From positions 1 to 50,954 of the forward strand of contig JAKAHA010000006.1 in assembly GCA_021825445.1 (NCBI GenBank): DNA of 50,954 nt, written 5' to 3'. Under the pieces are notes generated by a model. That model was not told the DNA's origin, made no database searches, and was given only the letters and a program-made list of their open reading frames with translations. Every line of letters begins with the position of its first letter. The first letter of the stretch is position 1. Below are positions 41,061-48,686 of this stretch, piece after piece. Origin of the DNA: a bacterium. GTDB lineage: Bacteria > Patescibacteriota > Microgenomatia > UBA1406 > GWC2-37-13. The translations under genes were made by a program, and so were the position numbers.

Positions 41061-41327
41061 ATGTTAATCCCAACTTCAAAGAATGTTAAAACCATCACCG
41101 ATATGAGAGAAGATGCTTTGGGTCTTCTTGAACAGGTTAAAAAAAACGGAGTTACTTATATTTTTAATCGATCACAACCTAAAGTGGTGATGATTGATAT
41201 TGATGAATTTGTCCGAATGCAGGAACTACTTGAAGATTATTTTGATGAAATTGAGGCTCAAAAATTAGCTAAAGAACCCGTTGGTAAACTTATTCCGGAA
41301 GAAGATATTATAAAAGAATATGTATAA
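41061..41327 (+). CDS. Phd/YefM-family antitoxin
   Basis: 88 residues. The N-terminal DNA-binding fold 'SKNVKTITDMREDALGLLEQVKKNGVTYIFNRSQPKVVMIDIDEFVRMQELLED' is typical Phd/YefM, and the acidic C-terminus ('YFDEIEAQKLAKEPVGKLIPEEDIIKEYV') would wrap the toxin. It overlaps the toxin start by 8 bp. A palindrome in its promoter fits conditional autoregulation. Confidence 0.9.
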   Translation: MLIPTSKNVKTITDMREDALGLLEQVKKNGVTYIFNRSQPKVVMIDIDEFVRMQELLEDYFDEIEAQKLAKEPVGKLIPEEDIIKEYV

Positions 41328-41583
41328 GCGTTTTTACTCCTCAACCTCAAAAGAGGATTTGGGTAAATTGGAAGAAAAAGAAAGAACACAAATAATTTTG
41401 AAAATCAAACAGCTTGTTTTTCCTTTTCCAACTTCACTTAATATTCGCAAAATGAAAGGCTTAGATAATTATTATAGAATAAGGGCTGGGAAACTGAGAA
41501 TAATATTCCAAATAAATTATGAAAAAAAGGAAATAATTATGCGAAAGATAGGTTATAGAAAAGACGTTTATAGATCTTATTAA
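41320..41583 (+). CDS. RelE/ParE-superfamily toxin
   Basis: 87 residues with the RelE-like order helix-helix-sheet: 'TSKEDLGKLEEKERTQIILKIKQLV', 'NIRKMKGLDNYYRIRAGKLRIIFQINYEKKEIIMRKIGYRKDVYRSY'. The 'YRIRxGKLRIIF' and terminal 'R-K-D-V-Y' with basic and Tyr residues match ribosome-dependent RelE mRNases. Coupled to the antitoxin by overlap. Confidence 0.88.
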   Translation: MYKRFYSSTSKEDLGKLEEKERTQIILKIKQLVFPFPTSLNIRKMKGLDNYYRIRAGKLRIIFQINYEKKEIIMRKIGYRKDVYRSY

Positions 41584-41608
41584 TTAAGATAATTTGCTAC
41601 AATAAAGA

Positions 41609-43018
41609 ATGCTCAGAAGACTGGTGATTTTCATGGTTATATTGGTAATTGCAATTCCTATCTTATTTATATACTTTCAATATTTTTCGCGAGCTGCCTC
41701 CATCAAAGCAAACATCGTCGTAGATGTCAATAAAACTTCAGGAAAATTTCCAGATCGCTGGAAGGCACTTGCCCAAGGGGGGGAAGAGTCAGGAGTGAGA
41801 ATGTTGGAGAACGTCGTTTCTAAAGTTTCCGGTCTTTATCCAAAATATATTCGCCTTGATCATATCTACGATTTTTATGATGTTGTAACACGTGATTCGT
41901 CAGATCATTTAAGTTTTAATTTTTCAAAATTAGATGCTACTGTTTGTGATATCTATCACACCGGAGCAAAACCTTTTTTTTCACTTGGTTACATGCCACC
42001 AACAATGTCTGAAGACGGTTCTCTAATAGGCAAACCAAAGAACTGGAACGAATGGGCTTTTTTAGTTCAAAAAACCATCGAACACTATAGTAGTCGCGAC
42101 TCAGTTTTGCCATGCGGGGCACTGGATAGTTTTTGGAAAACGGATATTTATTATGAAGTTTGGAATGAGCCGGATCTTGAAAGTTTTGGAAAATGGAAAT
42201 ATTATGGCAATAAAAGTTATAGTGAATTATATTTTTATTCAGTCAAAGGAGCTTCTCAAGCACAAAATATTTTACCTTATAAAATTGGCGGACCGGTGAC
42301 AACAGCTTTGTATAAAAATTGGATTCAAAAATTTTTAGATTATATTATTGCAAATAATTTAAGAATTGATTTTTTTAGTTGGCATCATTATTCAAAAAAA
42401 ACAGATGATTATACTCAAGATATAATAAATCTAAACAAGTGGTTGGGAGAAGATCAAAAATATGATAAGTATGAAAATTTACCCAAAATTATTTCTGAAT
42501 GGGGTTATGATTCTGAAAAAAATCCAATTGCAGATACTGAGGTTGGTGCAGCTCACACAGTTGCATCGCTTAGAAATCTTATTAATGCTCGGCTTGAGCA
42601 ATCTTTTCTTTTTGAAATAAAAGATGGACCAATCCTCTCGTGGGGAATTTTCAACTATGATGGTAGTCCAAAACCTCGTTATTTTGCCCTAAAACTTTTA
42701 AATGATCTGGAAGGAAATCAGTTAATGGTTGATGGTGAGGGAAGCAATGTTAGTGCAATTGCAAGCAAGACGGAAGATAAAATTGTTATAGTTTTAACAA
42801 ACTATGATGAATATGGGCGTAATTATGAGGCAGTACCAGTGAAATTTAAAAATTTAGATGGTGCAAATTATAAGCTCACAAAAAGATATTTAGATAATCG
42901 ATCTGATGTTTTTTTGGGGCTTAAACCAATAAACGACGAAATAATATTATCCGGAGATAAAGCTATCATTATGCCAGCCAACTCAATCATCGAACTAGAA
43001 TTGGTAAAGATAGAATGA
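41609..43018 (+). CDS. Membrane-anchored glycoside hydrolase, GH39-like
   Basis: 469 residues. N-terminal anchor (about residues 3-24), then a (beta/alpha)8 clan-A glycosidase. The acid/base Glu is E187 in 'YYEVWNEPDLESFGKW' and the nucleophile E297 in 'IISEWGYDSE', with 'FFSLGYMPPTMSEDGS' and 'RIDFFSWHHYSK' also as in GH39 (xylosidase/iduronidase-type) enzymes. The C-terminal ~100 residues ('DKIVIVLTNYDEYGRNYEAVPVKFKNL') form a beta-sandwich. TACAAT five bases before the ATG suggests a leaderless mRNA. Substrate unknown; envelope glycan processing is plausible. Confidence 0.82.
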   Translation: MLRRLVIFMVILVIAIPILFIYFQYFSRAASIKANIVVDVNKTSGKFPDRWKALAQGGEESGVRMLENVVSKVSGLYPKYIRLDHIYDFYDVVTRDSSDHLSFNFSKLDATVCDIYHTGAKPFFSLGYMPPTMSEDGSLIGKPKNWNEWAFLVQKTIEHYSSRDSVLPCGALDSFWKTDIYYEVWNEPDLESFGKWKYYGNKSYSELYFYSVKGASQAQNILPYKIGGPVTTALYKNWIQKFLDYIIANNLRIDFFSWHHYSKKTDDYTQDIINLNKWLGEDQKYDKYENLPKIISEWGYDSEKNPIADTEVGAAHTVASLRNLINARLEQSFLFEIKDGPILSWGIFNYDGSPKPRYFALKLLNDLEGNQLMVDGEGSNVSAIASKTEDKIVIVLTNYDEYGRNYEAVPVKFKNLDGANYKLTKRYLDNRSDVFLGLKPINDEIILSGDKAIIMPANSIIELELVKIE

Positions 43019-43753
43019 TTATTTTTTTTCAAAATATAGCGTGACTACCGAGGTTATTGTTTGCGATCCTTGCTCAATCGTTGGTCCTCCTCCCCCACCA
43101 ACTCCTTCTGCAGCAAGTTTTGCATAGACAGGAAAAGATGATTGTCCTGGCGAAGATTCAATAATGTTTGTAATTTTTCCCAATTTTATTCCAAGGTCTT
43201 TGGCAATTTTTGTTGCCTGATCTTTTGCATTTTTTATAGCAGCGTTTCGTGCCTCTTCACGATATTGTTCCGGCTTGCCAACAACAAAACGAGATCCATT
43301 GATCTGATTAGCTCCAGCGGCTGTCACGGTTTCAATCACTTTTGATGCTAGTTGTGGATTTCTAACTTTTATTTCAATGGTAACGCTTCCATTATATCCA
43401 TCAATTTTATTTTCATTATTTTCGTATCTGTAATTTGGATTTATCGAATAATTTGAGGTCTTAATATCTGCTTTTTCAATTCCAATTCCTTTTAAAGAAA
43501 TAATAATTTTATTATTGATTTCATTAATATTTTTTTGGGTTTCGGCGACTGAAAGTGCTTTATTGATAGTAATTCCCACATCAACATAAGCAGTATCTGG
43601 GGTAACTTCAACTTTTCCTTCACCAACAACGGCAAGCTCTGAAGATTGAGTTGTATTAACAACCGTTATTGGATAAGAAATATTAAAAAATTTTATAACA
43701 AACAAACCCAAAACGACAAACATCACCGCAGATAAAAAGTTTTTATTTTCCAT
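43019..43753 (-). CDS. SIMPL domain protein (DUF541)
   Basis: 244 residues. N-terminal membrane helix (about 7-24), then a SIMPL domain: 'ELAVVGEGKVEVTPDTAYVDVGI', 'GIGIEKADIKTSNYSINPNYRYE', 'GYNGSVTIEIKVRNPQLASKVIETVTAAGANQI', 'YREEARNAAIKNAKDQATKIAKDLGIKLGKI'. The family is exported and periplasmic in other bacteria; its function is not clear. Convergent with the GH39-like gene with no gap between stops. Confidence 0.92.
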   Translation of the reverse strand: MENKNFLSAVMFVVLGLFVIKFFNISYPITVVNTTQSSELAVVGEGKVEVTPDTAYVDVGITINKALSVAETQKNINEINNKIIISLKGIGIEKADIKTSNYSINPNYRYENNENKIDGYNGSVTIEIKVRNPQLASKVIETVTAAGANQINGSRFVVGKPEQYREEARNAAIKNAKDQATKIAKDLGIKLGKITNIIESSPGQSSFPVYAKLAAEGVGGGGGPTIEQGSQTITSVVTLYFEKK

Positions 43754-43763
43754 AGGTTAAATA

Positions 43764-43964
43764 TTATTTCTTCAAAATAAGTGTTGGGATAACTTTTCCC
43801 GCTTCTTTAATTTGCATAAAACCCTCTGAAATAATTTGATTTATAGACATAATCCTTCTATAAAGGAAAAATTCACCTAAGAATAATAATATAAAACTAA
43901 TTAAAATAACTCCCATGATTGTCATCATGTGACCCTTGATATAGCGATTAATTTTTTCTTCCAT
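43764..43964 (-). CDS. Small membrane protein
   Basis: 66 residues, not recognised. A basic start (MEEKINRYIKGHMM), one helix at about residues 14-36, and an amphipathic 'IISEGFMQIKEAGKVIPTLILKK' tail. It lies 10 bases upstream of the SIMPL gene on the same strand and probably shares its transcript. Confidence 0.55.
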   Translation of the reverse strand: MEEKINRYIKGHMMTIMGVILISFILLFLGEFFLYRRIMSINQIISEGFMQIKEAGKVIPTLILKK

Positions 43965-43992
43965 AAAACTTTTTAACTGATAATATATACGG

Positions 43993-43998
43993 TATAAT
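43993..43998 (+). promoter_or_regulatory. -10 box (TATAAT) of the DUF421 gene
   Basis: TATAAT ends six bases before the ATG at 44005, the same leaderless geometry as elsewhere in the window. Confidence 0.5.
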
Positions 43999-44004
43999 AA
44001 ATTT

Positions 44005-44505
44005 ATGTTCGTTTCAATAGCAATTCGTTCAGTGATTGTCTACTTATTTGTAATACTTGCAATTCGGCTTTTTGGAAAAAAAGAGCTTGCTCAGCTTTCA
44101 GTCGTTGATCTGGTTTTTATTCTGCTTATCAGTAATTCTCTTCAAGCTGCAATGATTGGAGAAAATACAACTTTACTAGGAGGATTAATTGCAGCTGGGT
44201 CACTTTTTATAATTAACTGGATTTTAAAAAATTTGATTTATAAATCAAAAAAAATTAGCGAAACAATTCAAGGAAGTCCAATAATGTTGGTTTATCAGGG
44301 AAGAATTCTTCATAAACATTTAGAAAAAGCTCAGATTTCTCAAGATGAACTTGAAGCGGCAATTCGTGAGCATGGAGTCAAGGAAATTGCTGCAGTTGAT
44401 CTGGCGATCCTTGAGGTTGACGGCAACATCAGTGTTCTCTCGAGCAACTTCACAAAAAAAACTAGAAAAAGGAGAATTCAAAAATCATTGAGCTTCAGTA
44501 ACTAA
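44005..44505 (+). CDS. DUF421 (YetF-like) membrane protein
   Basis: 166 residues: three helices in the first 90 residues ('IRSVIVYLFVILAIRLFGKKELAQLSVVDLVFILLISNSLQAAMIGENTTLLGG') and a cytoplasmic domain 'KISETIQGSPIMLVYQGRILHKHLEKAQISQDELEAAIREHGVKEIAAVDLAILEVDGNISVL'. The 'R-x-x-G-K-x-x-x-x-x-L-S-x-x-D' and 'G-x-P-x-x-L-V-x-x-G' blocks define DUF421. No activity is established for the family. Confidence 0.93.
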   Translation: MFVSIAIRSVIVYLFVILAIRLFGKKELAQLSVVDLVFILLISNSLQAAMIGENTTLLGGLIAAGSLFIINWILKNLIYKSKKISETIQGSPIMLVYQGRILHKHLEKAQISQDELEAAIREHGVKEIAAVDLAILEVDGNISVLSSNFTKKTRKRRIQKSLSFSN

Positions 44506-44524
44506 GTTAATTATTCTACGTGTA

Positions 44525-44553
44525 TTGACTTTATTTTACTATTTCTTCATAAT
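44525..44553 (+). promoter_or_regulatory. Promoter of the Cys-repeat protein operon
   Basis: TTGACT (44525-44530), 17-bp spacer, CATAAT (44548-44553), seven bases before the ATG at 44561. Confidence 0.6.
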
Positions 44554-44560
44554 GTAAATT

Positions 44561-44881
44561 ATGGACGCAAATAATCAACAGATTGCCCAAGCTGCCCCAC
44601 AACCACCAGTCAATACTTTACAATCTAAAAAGCCTAATTTTTTCTTGATTTCGTTGAGTGTTATTTTTTTGATTTTATTGTTGATAACTTCAATAATAAT
44701 GCCTAAATATAAATCCAAAACAAAAAACATTGTACCTACTCCAAGTATTATTTCCCCGTCGCCCACCACAATAATGAAAGAAGAATATGTCAATCCATTT
44801 GCGCCGACCGGGACAACAGAAAAACAATACAGCAATCCATTCGAACAAACAACCAACCCGTTTGACGAACTAGCAAAATGA
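44561..44881 (+). CDS. Small membrane protein with Pro/Thr-rich outer part
   Basis: 106 residues: Gln/Pro-rich cytoplasmic start, one helix at about residues 27-47 ('FFLISLSVIFLILLLITSIIMPKYK'), then a Thr/Pro/Ser stretch and two 'NPF(A/E)(P/Q)T' repeats. It overlaps the Cys-repeat gene by ATGA, so the two are coupled. No recognised domain. Confidence 0.6.
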   Translation: MDANNQQIAQAAPQPPVNTLQSKKPNFFLISLSVIFLILLLITSIIMPKYKSKTKNIVPTPSIISPSPTTIMKEEYVNPFAPTGTTEKQYSNPFEQTTNPFDELAK

Positions 44882-46050
44882 AAAAATATATTTTTACCAT
44901 AACCGCAGTTTTGTTTGCAACTATCAGTCTGCTTGTTTTTGTGCGAGTAAGTTTTGCCCAGGAGTCTTCTGAAGACAAAGCAAAGAAATTTGGAGTGACC
45001 TTTCCTGTTTTGGAATTGGGCAACTGTACTTCCGTATCGGAATGTCGGACATATTGTGAAGATCAGACACATAGGGATGCTTGTGTAAATTTTGCCAAAA
45101 AAAAGGGATTCTATAAAGAAGAAGAAATAAATTCAAAAAGACAGTCGTTGATGCAAGCGGCCAAAAACGAGCTTGGGTGTAATTTGGAAGAATCATGTAA
45201 GGCAATCTGTCAACAAGAAGCGAATTTTGAAAAGTGTCGGGCTTTTGCTGAAAAAAACGGATTGGAAGAAGGTCAAAAAAACCCGGGTGATAAAAAAGTA
45301 TTGGAAAAAGCAAAAGAAATACTTGGTTGTGATTCGCCATCAAGCTGTAAAGCGGTTTGTGAACAAGAATCCAATCGGGAGAAATGTTCGGAATTTGCAA
45401 AGCAGACAGGATTGGAGGGGGGTAAGCGTCGTGTTGGTCCCGGGGGTTGCGACTCTGAAGATAGCTGTAAACTATATTGCGAAAAAAACCAAGAAGAATG
45501 TAGAAAATTTGGGGGCGGTCCGCCTTCTGATGATAAAAATAGAAAAAAAGGCCCGGGTGGCTGTGACTCCGAGGAAAGTTGTAAAAAGTATTGTAGCGAA
45601 CATCCAAATGAATGTAAGGGTGAAAACAAAGATGTCAGGGATATTAAAAATGACGGAAAACCTGGAGATGATGATAAGTTAAGGCAGATGGGTCCCGGGG
45701 GATGCAACAGCGAAGAGTCATGCAAAAAATATTGCCAAGAGCATCCAAATGAATGTGGAAATAAAGATGAACCCAACCAGGAAAGGTTGCAAAGAAACCT
45801 AAACGAAGGTCCTCCGGAGGATTTTTGTAAAACTAATCCTGATGAATGCCGTAGAAAAGAAATAGAAAAAGAAAGAAAACAATTTCAACCTGAAGAGCGA
45901 AGAATGGAAAATAAGCCACCCACAGAAAACCGTCCACCGGAAAACCGTATAGAAAATAATAATGAACTCCAACCTCCAGAAGATGTAAAAGGCGTTTCAA
46001 CTGAAATGGCTTTCTTTAATAAGATTATAAACTTCTTGCTTGGAAAATAA
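44878..46050 (+). CDS. Secreted Cys-repeat protein
   Basis: 390 residues: signal peptide (about 1-25) and at least six repeats of the form G-C-x-S-x-x-S/E-C-K-x-x-C-x-x-(x)n-C. The first three are about 40 residues long and end in 'CxxFAxxxGL' ('CTSVSECRTYCEDQTHRDAC', 'CNLEESCKAICQQEANFEKC', 'CDSPSSCKAVCEQESNREKC'). The later ones shorten to about 20 residues ('GGCDSEESCKKYCSEHPNEC'). The tail is Pro/Glu/Arg-rich and ends in a hydrophobic 'EMAFFNKIINFLLG'. Each repeat has four cysteines, suggesting stacked disulfide modules outside the cell. Function unknown; similar proteins are frequent in CPR genomes. Confidence 0.7.
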   Translation: MKKYIFTITAVLFATISLLVFVRVSFAQESSEDKAKKFGVTFPVLELGNCTSVSECRTYCEDQTHRDACVNFAKKKGFYKEEEINSKRQSLMQAAKNELGCNLEESCKAICQQEANFEKCRAFAEKNGLEEGQKNPGDKKVLEKAKEILGCDSPSSCKAVCEQESNREKCSEFAKQTGLEGGKRRVGPGGCDSEDSCKLYCEKNQEECRKFGGGPPSDDKNRKKGPGGCDSEESCKKYCSEHPNECKGENKDVRDIKNDGKPGDDDKLRQMGPGGCNSEESCKKYCQEHPNECGNKDEPNQERLQRNLNEGPPEDFCKTNPDECRRKEIEKERKQFQPEERRMENKPPTENRPPENRIENNNELQPPEDVKGVSTEMAFFNKIINFLLGK

Positions 46051-46277
46051 TTTTATATTGTTTATCCTTTGATCCCTTTTTCGACCCCGATCACTACAAA
46101 ATAATTTCAAGATATTTGAGAAATAATAATGGTGAGGTTAGGAAGATTTGAATTGAGAGCTAAAGCTATTCGAGGTTAAAACAAATATGAGAGCGAATTT
46201 AATTTCTTTATATTTATTACAGAGGTAATTTAACGTAATTATTACTTATCTATTTTAGAAATGTTTAGATTTCATAA
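46051..46277. other. 227-bp region without a supported gene
   Basis: Between the Cys-repeat gene and the convergent HEPN-like operon. It contains an ORF-like remnant ('DPFFDPDHYKIISRYLRNNNGEVRKI') with no start, and at 46128-46170 a stretch (TGGTGAGG...AGATTTGAATTGA) weakly like the 3' end of the tmRNA gene at 48160-48190. No RNA gene or terminator is convincing. Confidence 0.4.
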
Positions 46278-46694
46278 TTATGGAAGTGTTGGAAATACAG
46301 CGTATATATGCTCAATATGAACAAACATAGAATTTACATATCTTTCATCTATAGTTATATAATTCATATAATCACAAACAACTCTTTGATCTTTACAATT
46401 ACCTAACTCTATACCTAATAGCCTTACTGGTTGGGTGTTTCTAGGATCATTTACTAAAAAATGGATTAAAACTGAATGATGCCCTTTAGGTGCGCTTGGT
46501 AAAGATCTTATACTACGAGAATATGAGCGAAAGTTATACCCTTTACTTTTGGCATAATTTAAAAGAAGATGATAGACAGAATAGTATGCTCTACTAACAG
46601 CACACCTATAAAATCCTTCTGATGAGAGACTATTAACTTTGGCGTATTTTTTAAGAGATTTGGATATTTTATTAAAATCGTTCCAGTTATACAT
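46278..46694 (-). CDS. HEPN-like protein (UPF0332-type), last gene of a three-gene operon
   Basis: 138 residues from the ATG at 46694, one base after the stop of the upstream gene; an in-frame TTG at 46703 would overlap it. 'EGFYRCAVSRAYYSVYHLLLNYAKSKGYNF' is the 'SRAYYaayH' helix of HEPN/UPF0332 proteins. 'KGHHSVLIHFL' and 'LLGIELGNCKDQRVVCDYMNY' follow the family's order, with R-x-x-C-D-Y where nuclease-type HEPN toxins have RX4-6H or RxxADY. RNA-cleaving activity is therefore uncertain. Many HEPN genes act in toxin-antitoxin or phage-defence modules; the two partners here are unrecognised. Confidence 0.7.
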   Translation of the reverse strand: MYNWNDFNKISKSLKKYAKVNSLSSEGFYRCAVSRAYYSVYHLLLNYAKSKGYNFRSYSRSIRSLPSAPKGHHSVLIHFLVNDPRNTQPVRLLGIELGNCKDQRVVCDYMNYITIDERYVNSMFVHIEHIYAVFPTLP

Positions 46695-46695
46695 T

Positions 46696-47382
46696 TTAGA
46701 CAATATTTACGTTGAATAAATGAATTTTTGTTCCCATATTAGCTAGAAACCAGTCTTTTTGGAAATTAAGCAAGTTTTCTAAGTTCTTCTTCAGATTACC
46801 CGATGATCTTATATTAAGATAAAGTGACTCAGAATCAGAATCAGGGTCAGTTTGAATACCCAAAGAAAAATTTATATTTTCATCTTTAAAATAAACATTT
46901 TCAATGTTATAAATTACTTCTGAAATTAAAGGAGCTAAAAATCTATTTTCCATTAGAAAGTCAAATATTTTCTCATATTCTTCCATATGGTATTGCAATG
47001 AAAAACTTCCCAAAAATTCACTTATAGAATAAGTAGCAAAATTTTTTTGCCAAATCTCCTGATTCTTTAGTTTTTCATTTATGCTGTTAGATTTATTTTC
47101 ATTTGATACTTTAACAGCAGCCCCTATAGGAAATAACGTATTTGCATTATTATTTAAAAAATCATCAGATGGTCTTCGAATAATTACTCTATTATATGGA
47201 TTGTAACTCACTGCCCATTCGGCAAAAAAATCCAAGTCAGCTACATAGTCTGCAATAACAAAACCATCTTTTGTATATGCAATAGTACCTGCGGTAGGTG
47301 ATGTTGTAGAGAAATTTTTAATCCATCTTAATGGATTAACTTTATGATAACCTACGTTTGATTTAATATTTATTCCTTCCAT
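46696..47382 (-). CDS. Unrecognised protein, middle gene of the HEPN operon
   Basis: 228 residues without a domain I can name. The N-terminal part is strand-rich ('AGTIAYTKDGFVIADYVADLDFFAEWAVSYNPYNRVIIRRPSDDFL') with an 'IPxGAAV'-like segment. The C-terminal part holds helices ('SISEFLGSFSLQYHMEEYEKIFDFLMENRFLAPLISEVIYNIENVYF') and ends 'NFQKDWFLANMGTKIHLFNVNIV'. It overlaps the upstream gene by 13 bp and is followed after one base by the HEPN gene, so all three are translated as a unit. No signal peptide or membrane segment; it should be cytosolic. Confidence 0.6.
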   Translation of the reverse strand: MEGINIKSNVGYHKVNPLRWIKNFSTTSPTAGTIAYTKDGFVIADYVADLDFFAEWAVSYNPYNRVIIRRPSDDFLNNNANTLFPIGAAVKVSNENKSNSINEKLKNQEIWQKNFATYSISEFLGSFSLQYHMEEYEKIFDFLMENRFLAPLISEVIYNIENVYFKDENINFSLGIQTDPDSDSESLYLNIRSSGNLKKNLENLLNFQKDWFLANMGTKIHLFNVNIV

Positions 47383-48083
47383 AAAGACATTATCTCATTA
47401 AGTTTAAAGTTTTTTTCAGCAAAATCTATAAATTTTTCTGCAAATTCTTCGTTTATAAAATCTTTACTATTTTCTTGTGATTTTGTATTAATATCCCTTG
47501 ATACAATTACACCAGTAGATTCTTCTTTTGTATCCTTAAATTTTGCGATAGCCGCTTGTAGTCGTGTATGATTATTTAAGCTTATATCTAATCCTCGTAT
47601 TTTAGAAATATAATCAACAGTAGCTTCGAGAGTATTTCCTTCATGTATGTCCATAAATTTGTTATTTATAAAACGTCCTATATAAAGTTCTGGAGATTTT
47701 ATTTCTATGAAAAAATTAGAAATTGATCCAATCCATTTTATTTTTGTAATAGATTTAGTTTCTCTAACGAATATTTTTACAGATCTTAATAAGATATCTT
47801 TGGAATCTTTAAAAGAGGCGCTTTTTCCTTTCCCATAAATAAAAAAATCAAGTCTTTTTCTACTAATATTTAATCTAAAAGCTTCGTTTTTTGAACTGAC
47901 TTGGACTATTGGAACTTCTGCTAATGCTGGCTCATTCGGGACAGGTAAAATTATAGGTGTTTCATCAAATTTCTCTGTAACTTGACCGCTTAATGATTTC
48001 CAGAGTATGTCGTCAGGGCGAGCAATACCATCTTCAAAATATATAGCAAACTGGCTTTGCATGAAGGATAACTTTCTTTTCAT
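47370..48083 (-). CDS. Unrecognised protein, first gene of the HEPN operon
   Basis: 237 residues. An N-terminal strand-rich region ('SQFAIYFEDGIARPDDILWKSLSGQVTEKFDETPIILPVPNEPALAEVPIVQVSSKNEAFRLNISRKRLDFFIYGKG') is followed by 'LLRSVKIFVRETKSITKIKWIGSISNFFIEIKSP' and a C-terminal helical part. The arrangement faintly recalls the TIGR04255-type beta-sheet proteins found in sporadic operons, but I cannot assert homology. TATAAT on the minus strand (48097-48092) lies eight bases before the ATG, giving the operon its own promoter. Confidence 0.6.
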   Translation of the reverse strand: MKRKLSFMQSQFAIYFEDGIARPDDILWKSLSGQVTEKFDETPIILPVPNEPALAEVPIVQVSSKNEAFRLNISRKRLDFFIYGKGKSASFKDSKDILLRSVKIFVRETKSITKIKWIGSISNFFIEIKSPELYIGRFINNKFMDIHEGNTLEATVDYISKIRGLDISLNNHTRLQAAIAKFKDTKEESTGVIVSRDINTKSQENSKDFINEEFAEKFIDFAEKNFKLNEIMSLWKE

Positions 48084-48159
48084 ACTCTAATATTATACAT
48101 AAATACAAACATAATGATCAAGTAGAAAGAGCTTGTTACAAAGCTATAAATAATCTTTT

Positions 48160-48553
48160 GGTGGAGATGGCGAGAATTGAACTCGCGTCCGAGAAAACAC
48201 TTCTAAATTTGTTTAGCTTAGAATAGATTATTTTTACTCGATTCCGATCGCTTGTGTAATCAAAGCGCTTCGGAAAGCTATTTCTAAGTTGTGGACGAGA
48301 TCGACTAAATAGTAAGGTCGCCTCGCCTTATTCCGATTGGTTTATCCCCCATATAGATTGAACCGGACGAAATCTAAAGGGAGAAAGTTAGACAGCTTGG
48401 GCAAATGCAAATCTCATTCCTGAGTTTGCAAAAGCTTGATACTCTCTATACTCTTCTGATAGTTTATTATCAGTTAATTTTTTCCGTTTAACGGACAGGT
48501 CCGTCTAAGCCATTTTTAAAAGTGCAAATTTCCCGTCGATGCCTTGCATCCCC
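48160..48553 (-). ncRNA. ssrA: tmRNA (transfer-messenger RNA)
   Basis: 394 nt. The 5' GGGGATG pairs with 3' CATCTCC (including the G3-U70 needed for alanylation). The T arm is GCGAG-TTCAATT-CTCGC, and ACCA is encoded at the 3' end (48160). The 5' part carries GACGGACCTGTCCGT, which fits pseudoknot PK1, ending near nt 70. The tag reading frame follows, and further pseudoknot-like sequence follows that. It lies downstream of smpB on the same strand; together they rescue stalled ribosomes. Confidence 0.96.
48388..48471 (-). CDS. tmRNA tag-peptide reading frame
   Basis: From the predicted resume codon GAT at nt 83 of the tmRNA (about 12 nt after PK1, preceded by AAAAAATTAACT) to TAA: 27 codons, reading DNKLSEEYREYQAF then ANSGMRFAFAQAV. 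A 27-residue tag is long for tmRNA. A shorter tag starting at the GCA of 'ANSG' would put the resume codon ~55 nt from PK1, which is unlikely. The hydrophobic C-terminus (FAQAV) fits a protease-recognition end but differs from the common LAA. Confidence 0.65.
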   Translation of the reverse strand, partial: DNKLSEEYREYQAFANSGMRFAFAQAV

Positions 48554-48611
48554 ATTAGAAACGGTTAACCAGTTAACGAGTTTTCGAGTTAACGGGTTTA
48601 TCGTTTCTTAT

Positions 48612-48682
48612 GTCCACCAAAGTTCGCTCTTCAAGCCGTGTACGAACAGTACTGAAAAGGCTTGAAGTAAGAACAGGTGGAC
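48612..48682. ncRNA. Long structured hairpin between smpB and ssrA
   Basis: Three nested perfect stems: GTCCACC/GGTGGAC (48612-48618 with 48676-48682), GTTC/GAAC (48622-48625 with 48671-48674) and CTTCAAGCC/GGCTTGAAG (48629-48637 with 48659-48667), enclosing a ~21-nt loop. It begins five bases after the smpB stop on that strand. No T-run follows on the minus strand, so it is not a plain terminator. It could be a processing signal, a small RNA, or a mobile palindrome. Whether it is expressed as RNA is unknown. Confidence 0.5.
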
Positions 48683-48686
48683 CTTC

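Noticed and set aside
45173-45776. Several long ORFs in other frames over the Cys-repeat gene
   Set aside because: They are shadows created by the repetitive codon pattern; the chosen frame has a signal peptide and regular cysteines.
46128-46200. A tRNA gene
   Set aside because: The T and acceptor arms do not pair and no anticodon arm can be drawn; at most it is a decayed fragment.
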